Part shown: positions 55,324-64,000 of the stretch, in pieces
How positions within the stretch are numbered: the first letter of the stretch is position 1
How the letters are laid out: each line of letters opens with the position of its first letter
Made by a program: the position numbers and the translations under genes
Assembly: GCA_022749755.1 (NCBI GenBank)
Contig: CM040444.1
Location: forward strand, 2,737,795-2,801,794
Direction: 5' to 3'
Length of the DNA: 64,000 bases
Origin: Azadirachta indica
Taxonomy: Eukaryota > Streptophyta > Magnoliopsida > Sapindales > Meliaceae
Notes under the pieces: generated by a model
What the model saw: only the letters and a program-made list of their open reading frames with translations
Database searches by the model: none
Told to the model about the DNA's origin: nothing

Positions 55324-57530
55324 AATGATTAACATTGGATTGACGAAAATGTCCTCACTAGCTAGTTTGAATTTTCTTTTCTATATGAGGATGGCAATAT
55401 GGCAGAGTGGGGTTAAGGAGGCATGCTCCATTCCCCAACTCATTTTCTATTTTAACCTTCATTCTTTATTTTATTTTTTAAAAAAAATTAATGTGTAGAA
55501 ATGAAGAATCCCCACATGAGAAATATATTTCTTATTCTCATATCAATTCTATTCCGTATTTTATATTATTTTATAAATTAATTTTAATAATATAATAATT
55601 TAATTAATTAATATTATTTAATATTATTAATATATTATTGAAAACACAATATAAGGTCTTTTTAATTTTTTACTTTTTATTTGTATATTCTATTTTTTAT
55701 AACATTAATTTCTAACTTCACAATTTTTTATTACCAATTATATTTAATTATAATATATAATTTTAAAAATTATAATATAAAATTATATTTAGATATGTAT
55801 AATTTAATTTATAAATTATAATATATTTATATTATATTTTAATGAGGAATAGGGTGGGGGTAGGGTGAATAAAAGTAAACTAATTCCGGTCTTATTAATA
55901 AATTAAAGATTAATTTCTCCCCATTATCTATCTTATTTTTTATTAATTTACATGAATTTTATCTGTTAGAGTTGGAATCGCATGAATTTGGGACCCTGTA
56001 AAAAATTTTGTCATCCCAATGCCTATATGCGTGATTTAACAAACGATAAAATTTTCATACATAAATAACAAAATAATTTTGATATTTATAAATAATAATG
56101 TACATTAATAAAGGCAAGAAACTAATTTCTAGCTTTCTTTAAAAAAAAAAATAGAAAAAAAACCACTTTTAGCAAACAAAATTCACAGCAGATTGGATCA
56201 AATTGCTTCGCACTTTGTAATTAAAGAAGCAGTGAATTAAGTAATCTCTTCAGCTACAAAACATCTTTTCTTGTTAGGCTCAGCATTAATGGAAGCCACC
56301 GTCAATCAAAGGCTTTGTTAAACGATAAATAGAATCAACTGTACGAAATTTCCTCTTCCTCGACGTCTTCATCATCAATTGCCCATATTCATCTTCTTCT
56401 TCTTCATCAGCTTCATCGATCGTCGTCGACAATACTTCGTCTGTTGGCTTGTAATATTCATTGACGATTGCAGACGATGATAACTCATTGTTTTTGTGAT
56501 GAATTTTGAGAAAGTCTCTGCGAAGTTCTATGAGCTGCCAAGCTGCAGCTGCTATTTCCTTCTCTGCTGAGACTGAGAAACTCATCATCGGATTTCTTCT
56601 TCTCCTTATTCTTTTTCTTTTTCCGTTTGCAGATGAGAATTTCGCGATTAATTGATTGTGAAAAGAGAGTGAGAATATGGGCTTTTATATGCAGCTTCTT
56701 CGATCCAGGCAGATCAATTAATTTTGCATGAAGAAGAAGATTGCTTAGGTCGGCTGACAATCCGTCTTCACCTCGGAAATGGATTGGAATATTAACAAAT
56801 GAGTCCCTATATTTTTTATAATTTAATAAAAAAATATATTTTAATTACCCATAACAAATAAGTCTCAAAATAATTAACAACAATAATTCAAGTTCATGTG
56901 TTGTATTCTTGTTAATTAAGTATATAATATATTTTAGATTAATCTAAATCAATCACATTTAATAATTATATTAAGAATTAAAAAACTCGAACCTAACGCA
57001 ATCATTAAACGCATTATAATTTTGTCACTTGTTTGACACTTTCTAAATATTTTAATATATAATTTAAATTTTATAATACTTCTTACTCGATTAATAAATT
57101 ATAAATACCTTTTAAAATATAAATGAATCTATTAAATTATATATGAATTAACATAACATGATTACTCGAACAATTAATCATGTTCTACATGAGTTCACAT
57201 ATGAAAACTTGCAGACCTTAATCCAATAAGATTATTAATTATTTTAAGTTGACAAGCCTTTCAAATTGTTGTCCATACCAATAGTAATAGGAAGTAGCAA
57301 CACATATAAAGCTAAGAAAGTAACGGAAGTCAAGGACTTATTTATTAACATGATCAAAATATAGTTCTTGTTTATTATTTTATTAAAATTTAGGGACTTT
57401 TATGTCGTTATCCAGAAAAATGATCTACTATCAAAAAATCCGATTCCCGTTTCAACGTGGAGGAGATGTTTGAAAATTCCGTCTTCATCTCGGAAAAGCA
57501 TTGCACATTAACAAATAAGGTTCCTAAATA
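55324..57530. repeat. Segmental duplication, copy A
   Basis: It begins gattaacattggattgacga and ends near cattaacaaataaggttcct. The same landmarks in the same order are found at 60121-62100: gacgaaaatgtcctcactagc, the acidic-protein gene, caatccgtcttcacctcgg, caccaatagta-aagaagtagc and gtctcggaaaagc. The offset is about 4.54 kb around the gene and 4.80 kb at the left end. The extra length in A is an insertion starting near 55385 (ggatggcaatatggc), which looks like another hAT-related relic. Confidence 0.85.
56286..56588 (-). CDS. Small acidic protein gene, copy A (C-terminus frameshifted)
   Basis: I do not recognise the family. 100 residues: MMSFSVSAEKEIAAAAWQLI, a charged middle, EYYKPTDEVLSTTIDEADEE, an acidic run (EEEEDEYGQL) and a basic patch TSRKRKFRTVDSIYRLTKPL that could be a nuclear localisation signal. 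Compared with copy B (60777-61178), four extra bases (ttga repeated in ttgattgacggtgg) shift the frame after TKPL. The original 20-odd residue tail is still open in the next frame (VASINAEPNKKRC...). Copy A also has GCG where copy B has an upstream ATG, so Met at 56588 is the likely start. It is either a recent pseudogene or a variant with a changed tail. Confidence 0.6.
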   Translation of the reverse strand: MMSFSVSAEKEIAAAAWQLIELRRDFLKIHHKNNELSSSAIVNEYYKPTDEVLSTTIDEADEEEEDEYGQLMMKTSRKRKFRTVDSIYRLTKPLIDGGFH

Positions 57531-57860
57531 GGATGGAGAAAAAAACTCAACCTGCTACGCTCGAATAAAGCTTGGATTTTAGGGTCCAGTTTAAATAGAT
57601 CTCGGGTTAGGTCTAATCTTTTATTTTAAAACTTGGATGTATGTTGGGTCCGGCTCGGATAAAATTTGGACATCCGAAAATTTGTACCATATATTTATAT
57701 ATATTTACGCCAATCCAAGTCAAATTTTTTTAAGATCGACCCAAATCCGAAGGTTAAGTCTGGGTTTAGGCCAAGTTTAAATAAAATTTTTCAGGTCTTG
57801 ATCAAGCTTTTAAAAACTTAGCCTGAAACTGAAAAGTTGCCAACCCTATCCCTAAAGATA
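57531..57860. mobile_element. Short hAT-like nonautonomous relic
   Basis: It starts taggatggagaaaaaa and ends gttgccaaccctatcccta, whose complement is tagggatagggttggcaac. The inside holds repeated cgggttagg, gggtccggctcgg and gacccaaatccg words, as in common plant MITEs with TAGGGTTGGCAA ends. No target duplication was fixed. Confidence 0.45.
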
Positions 57861-58431
57861 TGATATGCTCAGTAGCTTTCTTTTAAAATGAAATACCCCA
57901 AAACCCGTTACTCTAATAATTTTTTGTTAGAAACCTTGCACTTGACCAAAATTGCATTATTATGTCTTTGAGTATTAATATATATAGATCTCCAAATATT
58001 AGATTTATGTCAAATTTAACCAATCCTGTATTTAAATGGATATATTGTAAAAGTATTTTATAGTTATTTTTTTATAATTTTTTAAAAAATTTGGATAGAA
58101 AAATTAATATTTGTTAATTTTATAAATATTGAACTAATTTTTTTGTTAAAAAAATTAATAAAAATTAAACTAATAATTATTTTGTAAAAATAAAGTCATG
58201 ATTTTTTTATAAATCAAAAAATAAAATTTGTATTCTAATTAAATAACCAAATCAACTTTTAAAAATTACAAAGAAAAATATATATATTTTTGTAACGTTA
58301 AACTACTAATAATTTTGCAGACAAAATTACATAAAAATTATGATAAAAATTATTCTATAACAATAAAAAATAAATATTGTAAAGTTAAATTTATATATTA
58401 GTTTTACATATTTATGGATAGTGATGATACC

Positions 58432-58475
58432 TGTGTGTGCGTGTGTGTTTGTTTGTACGTGCGTGCAAAATTGGG
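58432..58475. repeat. (GT)n-rich microsatellite
   Basis: tgtgtgtgcgtgtgtgtttg and further interrupted GT/GC units; noncoding. Confidence 0.75.
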
Positions 58476-58499
58476 TGTGTTATCCGTGTCAACTAAGAC

Positions 58500-60120
58500 A
58501 ACGGGTTACAATCTAATTGATATTTACTTTTGATGCAAGGCATCAAATTTGTTGTATTTATATCATATGATATGAATAAGTTTATATTAGTTTATTTCTC
58601 AACTCACATTTTTATTGATTATAGATTATTTGTGAAAAATTTTATATTAATTTTTTTGTTGTTTTTTTAGATTATTATTCAAAGAAAAAATTTATTATGC
58701 ATTAATTATTTAAATTATCTTATAAAAAAGGCAATAAATCATGTGGTAGTGAAGACAATTCAATTGACAGAATGATTTAAATTTGATATAATTTATTTAT
58801 AACTTTTATTCAAGTTGATATAATCTAAAAGTGATTTAGTTTGATTTTGTTAGGTTTGTATATGTTGTTCCAGTCTCTGAGTTTTAAATTTCAAAAAATT
58901 GAAATTTTTTTGTTCGGTTTGATTTGAAAGAAATCGAATCGAATTGACTAAACCGTAACCTTTCCTAAATGGAGTAATGGTTAATTTGATTCACTTTATC
59001 AATGATATTTTTTTTTTTTTTAATTTTAAGAGTCCATAGACATAATTTGCTTCAAAACTTCTATGTATTATTCTCCAATAATCTCACTTCATTTAAATTC
59101 TACGCTTAAATATAACTCATATAATTTTATATTTTATGTAAACGAATTTTATTTATTGGTTTGTATCTCAAACCTTTGTAACAAAATTAAACCCATTTAT
59201 CATTTGAAACTCATTTCTTTATAAAATTAAGCTTTTATTATCTTAATTTTTGTGTTTATATTGAACTTTAATTGGAGTTTGCATAAATTTATATTTTTAA
59301 AAAGAGTTATGATTTATGATTGTATCATGACCATGGACTCAAAGAAACTAATGGTTATAAACAAATTATATTCATTTTCATATGAAAAAAATATACAGAA
59401 AAAAGCATATGGAAGCTTTTTCAAATATGATATAATATGATTTGTACATGATTTTAACTTAATCTTATTGTTATTACATAAAAATTGAAAAAATTATGGT
59501 ATGATTTATTGTTTAATTATCAATTTTTATTGAAATAATTTTAATAAAATTTAACAATATTAAGCAATGATGATAAAATTTTCTATAAATTTGGAGTCTC
59601 TCAGAGATTTATCCCAAATTGAGTAAAATTAGAATAATTTAACAGAGACTGAGACAGTGAATAAAGAGAGATTGATCCCCATATTGTTAACAAAGTGGAG
59701 AGCGGTTTAATACTCCTCGTCTCATTCCCTATATATCAAATTTTATATTTTTAATATAATTATTATATATAAATAATATTATAATACATTAATGATATGT
59801 TTTGTTAATATTTAAAATAAATAAATACAAAAATGAGAAAAATAAGTAGGAATAGAGAATTCATTTCCCACGTGAGAATTTTTCGTCCCTACGAAACGAG
59901 GAACGACGAAGGTTTCCACATCCCAACCCTACCCATTCCCATCTTTAATATTAAGAAACTACTAAAAAAATATTTTCAAATTATCTTTGCATGTGTTATT
60001 TGACAAACTTTTATAAAATTATAATTGTAGGGTAAAAAGGACATTTAACCTAATTATAATGTCACTTTAACAATAAGGAATCGCAATGTTACACACAGAA
60101 ATTCCTCTAAGTGTAGCACG
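58500..60120. other. AT-rich spacer between the two segmental copies
   Basis: No gene. Around 59690-59950 the text ggagagcggtttaatactc, cccacgtgagaatttttcg and ccctacccattcccatcttta looks like the right end of another hAT-related relic, related to the insertion at 55385 in copy A. The plus-strand frame at 59252-59440 has no motif. Confidence 0.4.
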
Positions 60121-60393
60121 GATTAACATGGATTGACGAAAATGTCCTCATTAGCTAGTTCGTATTTTCTTTCTGATATATATATATATGACTTAATGGA
60201 TCGATCAATGAAATTTTCATTTATAACCAATTACATTTTGAAGATATTTTTTTTGAATATTACATTTACAAACTACTAATATTATATTTTAATTATATTT
60301 TTGAAAATTTGTGATAAGATTGCATATAATACAACCTGTATAGCTACATCCATTTTTGAGTGATATTTATCTTCACCTTAAGAAGAAAAGTTT

Positions 60394-60562
60394 ATCTACA
60401 CTCAAATATGATGGTGGGCCTCACATATATAGTGGACATTATTTCCCATAACTCGAAAATGAATCTTTCTAACAGTCTATCCACACTTAAATATGATAGA
60501 CCTCACATATATAACAAGCATTATTTCTCATAATTAGAAAATGAGCCTTTCTGTCTGCAGCC
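60394..60562. repeat. 85 bp tandem duplication
   Basis: atctacactcaaatatgatg, cctcacatatata, attatttcccataa and gaaaatgaatctttct recur 85 bases later as atccacacttaaatatgata, cctcacatatata, attatttctcataa and gaaaatgagcctttct. It lies about 200 bases downstream of the end of gene copy B. Confidence 0.8.
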
Positions 60563-60776
60563 AACAAGGCTCAAAAGTCCAGCCTTCCCTTACCACTCGA
60601 GCAAATTCGAGTGGCTAAACATTTATAAAAATAAAACTTTAATTTCTTAATTTCTTTTTCTAAAAAAAAAAATAATGAATAAAAATAAAAAACCTCTTTT
60701 AGCAATCAAAATTCACAGCAGATTGGATCAAATTGCTTGACACGCTTTGTAATTAAAGAAGCAGTGAATTAAATTA

Positions 60777-61178
60777 TTAATTAATCTCTTGAGCTACATA
60801 CAAACATCTCTTCTTCATAGACTTAGCATTGATCGAAGCCACCATCAAAGGCTTTGTTAAACTGTAAATTGAATCAACTGTACGAAACTTCCTCTTCCTC
60901 GACGTCTTCATCATCAGTTGCCCATATTCATCTTCTTCTTCTTCATCTTCATCGATCACCGTCGACAATACTTCGTCTGTTGGCTTGTAATATTCATCGA
61001 CGATTGCAGACGATAATAACTCATTGTTTTTGTGATGAATTTTGTGAAAGTCTCTGCGAAGTTGTATGAGCTGCCAAGCTGCAGCTTCAATTTCCAACTC
61101 TGAGACTGAGAAATTCATCATCGGATTTCTTCTTCTTCTGATTCTTTTTCTTTTTCCGTTTGCAGATGAAAATTTCAC
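60777..61178 (-). CDS. Small acidic protein gene, copy B (intact)
   Basis: Unidentified family; 133 residues from ATG at 61178, or 114 from the MM at 61121-61116. Order: basic N-terminus (KRKRIRRRRNP), SELEIEAAAWQLIQLRRDFH, IHHKNNELLSSAIVDEYYKP, acidic run (DEDEEEEDEYGQL), basic patch TSRKRKFRTVDSIYSLTKPL and tail NAKSMKKRCLYVAQEIN. The basic clusters suggest a nuclear protein; no membrane segment or signal peptide. The first ATG is not conserved in copy A (GCG), but the upstream frame is similar in both, so the longer start is possible. The two copies differ mostly by substitutions that keep the frame in the central part, which suggests a real gene. Confidence 0.68.
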   Translation of the reverse strand: MKFSSANGKRKRIRRRRNPMMNFSVSELEIEAAAWQLIQLRRDFHKIHHKNNELLSSAIVDEYYKPTDEVLSTVIDEDEEEEDEYGQLMMKTSRKRKFRTVDSIYSLTKPLMVASINAKSMKKRCLYVAQEIN

Positions 61179-62100
61179 CGTTAATTGACTGCTAAAAGAG
61201 GGAGAGAATATGGGGTTTTATACACAGCTTCTTCGATCGATCCGGAGATCAATTAATTTTGCATAAAGGAGAAGATTTTGCTTAGGTCCGTCAATCCGTC
61301 TTCACCTCGGAAAAGCATTAATGGAATATTAACAAATAGGTCCCTGTATTTTAGAAAAATAATAAATAAAATATAGTTTAATTATTTATAACAAATAAGT
61401 CCCAAATAATTAATAACAACAATCGGAGTTTGCGTATTCTATTTTTGTCTTATAATATATTTTAAATTAATTCAAATGAGTGTTATTTAATAATCATGTC
61501 AAAAATTGAAGAATTAAAATCTAACACAATTATTAGACGGGTTATAATTTTGTCACTCGCTTGATATTTTAAATATTTTAGTATATATTTTAAATATTAT
61601 ATAATAACATTTATTCAATTAATAATGAATTTATGAATACACTTTTTAAAATATAACAAATATAATTAAATAATTTTAAAATATTAAAAGAAAAAATCTA
61701 TTAAATCATATATGAATTAACATAATATAATTATTAAATAATTAATCGTGTTATATATAACTTTACGTATCAAAACTTCTAAACTTTAAGTTAACGTAAT
61801 TGTTAATTATTTAAAGTTGAGAAGTCTCTTGTAAAATTGCCATCGGCACCAATAGTGATAAGAAGTAGCAACCCTTATAAAACTAGAAAACGCTAGTAAA
61901 GTCAAGGACTTATTTGTTAATATTATCAACGTATAGTGTTTAGTTTACTATTTTATTAAAACTGAGGGCCTTTATATCACCGTCCCGAAAAGGACAACTT
62001 GAAAAAACGGGTTCACGTTTTAACCTGGAGGAGGCGCTGGAGACAATCCGTCTCCGCCTCGGAGAAGCGTTACATATTAACAAATAGGTCCCTAACGTTT

Positions 62101-64000
62101 GGGAAAAATAATAGAAAAATATATTTTTTTAATATTTATAACAAATAAATCCGTAACGGATAATGATCTATATAAAACCAAAAAATAATTAAAATCATCA
62201 AAGACTCATTTTGTTGTTATCCCAAAAGTATTATCAGAAAAAATATATTTTTGACATTTTTTAAAAAGAAAATAAATTTTAGCCATTTTTCCTAGTAAGA
62301 CTAGGATTCACAAGTCAAACTTTTTTTTTTTGGGAAAAATATACCAATACCTGTAATTTTCCGCAAGATATCACTAAGTAAGAAACTTTCCAAATTCCTT
62401 ACTTGTGTGGCTAATATTTTTTTTTAAATTTTCACTTATATTCTCAAGCAGCCTTTTTCTATAAGATAGATTATTTGATTTTATCTATCTCCCTTTATAA
62501 ATCAGGCAAAAAATCTTTTACCAATTAATGTTTTATGCAAATATCTTTTACACTTCATCAATATTTCACTTTGATTCCTAATATTTCGATTAACATTACT
62601 TTAGTCTGTGACCAAATTTTATTCTCTTGTGAAAATTTGTTAAGAGAAGTTAAAAAAAAAATTATATTTTTGGCCTTAAATGGCACCATTAAAGTGAAAT
62701 GAAAAAATAGACCCAGATTTTAATAAAATAAGGATTAACTAATTCTAAAATTGTGATTATTAAAAAAATAAAAATAAATCATTTTTAAGAATTTTATCTC
62801 TCTCTTTTCTATTTCTCATTTTCTCTATATCTTTCTTCCCTATTTACCCTTATCCTATTAGGGAATGCCACAAGTAAAATTTTCTTCCATTAGGGTTTGA
62901 TTTGAATGATTATTTGGGATTTTGATTGATTGCTAAGGTTGTATTTGAATTTGTCAAATTACATTTGTAGAAATTATTATGTTGGTCCATATTAATTTGT
63001 GGTGATTTAATTTTATTTCACTATCAAATGGTAGAAAGTAGAGAAATTATGAGAAAGAAAAGGAAAGGGAAAGAAGAGAGAAAAATTAAAAAGGTATATA
63101 TGTTCTCTATTCAAAGAGAATAGTCAGTCACATTTTTTCCTCTATCTTCAAGCCGGCAACAACTATTAAGGTTTGAATTAGATTAACCAAGGAACTATCA
63201 AATCCATGGAATTCATAATTTTGACTCAAAAAGCTTAGACCCACGACTACCTTAGACTTCTGACCCTAAGTTATATCGTTACAACCAAAATGTTACACAG
63301 TAATTCATGTTGTTTAATAAAGTTCCATTTAGTCAAAACTCTTTCAAATTAGATTTTAGGATTTGTAAATAAATAATAACCGCTTAATTGACCCTATATT
63401 TAATATTCATAACTAAAGTTAACGTGGGTCTATTTGAACCCTTAAATTATATTATAAATGTTAAACTTGAAGGTATACAAACTTGTTTTAATGATAACAT
63501 AAAACTCCACTTTATTATTAAAGGTTGTGAAATGTATCGTTTTGGGCTAAACGGTGGACCGTTTAGGGTAAACAACAGATCATTTTCTAGAAATTCAAAT
63601 CTTCAAATAGTTATAAACAAATAGTAACAATTATATTTTCTTTTCTTATTATAAATACCATCCAAAAGTTTTTACAAACACTTTTTGATGTTTGATAAAC
63701 ATTGTTGCAATTCTTAGAAGCACAAGGAAACAAAAGGAGGACCCCTTTGCAGTTTGAATAACCGATAAATAAGGAGAAGTGGTTTTAGATAAAAAGATAG
63801 TGGAGTCTATAGTCATATGATTAGAGCCTACAAAGTGAAAATACATGGAGGATGTATCTGAGGTAATAGAGGAGGTAGAAATGAATGTGTTACTAAACTT
63901 TTGCAGAATTTTTTAAAGAGAAGATCTTAGGTTAGGTTATCAATGATAGGGAGGCAGAGAATTGTGTAGATGGACCCATAGTGGAATAGTCATCAACAAC
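62101..64000. other. AT-rich region without a recognised gene
   Basis: No gene found. ctaaacggtggaccgtttag (63547-63566) is a near-perfect inverted repeat with nine-base arms. The frames at 63388-63624 and 63649-63846 have no motif. Confidence 0.45.

Larger units (their letters stand above)
60121..62100. repeat. Segmental duplication, copy B
   Basis: Direct copy of the 55324-57530 segment, described there. Copy B lacks the hAT-like insertion and holds a local duplication (60394-60562) that copy A does not show. Confidence 0.85.

Noticed and set aside
56485..56760. 91-codon minus-strand frame overlapping gene copy A
   Set aside because: It reads the same DNA in another frame; the frame shared with copy B is the conserved one.
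1..64000. tRNA, rRNA or organelle-derived segments
   Set aside because: I looked for T-loop GTTCGAATCC-type words and long GC-rich conserved stretches and saw none that hold up.

Overview
The window is nuclear DNA of a dicot plant. It is very AT-rich, its genes have introns with GT-AG borders, and it is full of plant transposable elements. The TIR-NBS-LRR gene and its GCSNL-type leucine-rich repeats suggest a woody rosid, possibly a Citrus relative; that is inference from protein style, not a database match. One 100-base N gap (3890-3989) shows it is a draft assembly.

Layout. 1-3889: decayed Athila-type Ty3/gypsy element, minus strand. 3990-10460: decayed Tat-type Ty3/gypsy element, plus strand, followed by a 62-63 bp tandem repeat and an antisense coiled-coil reading frame. 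11061-13685: Mutator-like element with ~120 bp inverted ends and a 103 bp tandem repeat inside. 14041-18312: a complete seven-exon WAT1-related (EamA/nodulin MtN21) transporter gene, minus strand. 18400-22970: gene-free AT-rich DNA with small duplications. 23377-26743: deleted Ty1/copia element with both LTRs, with a 1.55 kb solo-LTR-like insertion inside it. 27550-29093: an unidentified reading frame and a Mutator transposase fragment. 29734-33775: a five-exon TIR-NBS-LRR resistance gene with one in-frame stop just after the NB-ARC region. 34098-39515: two rearranged copia relics of one family in opposite orientation. 40079-42953: long-TIR Mutator-like element containing a second, smaller TIR element with a foldback core. 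44063-51459: CACTA (En/Spm) transposon with a perfect 3 bp target duplication and a decayed tnp2 transposase. 51846-54199: hAT-like element. 55324-62100: two copies of a segment carrying a small acidic-protein gene; one copy is frameshifted. 62100-64000: nothing recognisable.

Only the WAT1-related gene looks fully intact. The TNL gene could still encode a 547-residue TIR-NB-ARC protein, and the duplicated small gene is intact in one copy. WAT1-family proteins are multi-pass membrane transporters (WAT1 itself exports auxin from the vacuole), and TNLs are intracellular immune receptors. Nothing suggests that these neighbours work together. The window mainly records nested transposon insertions, several of which can be ordered from target-site duplications. 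I found no convincing new biological system. The best leads are the interrupted TNL, the repeat-filled Mutator-like elements, the antisense reading frame of the Tat element, and the duplicated acidic-protein gene.
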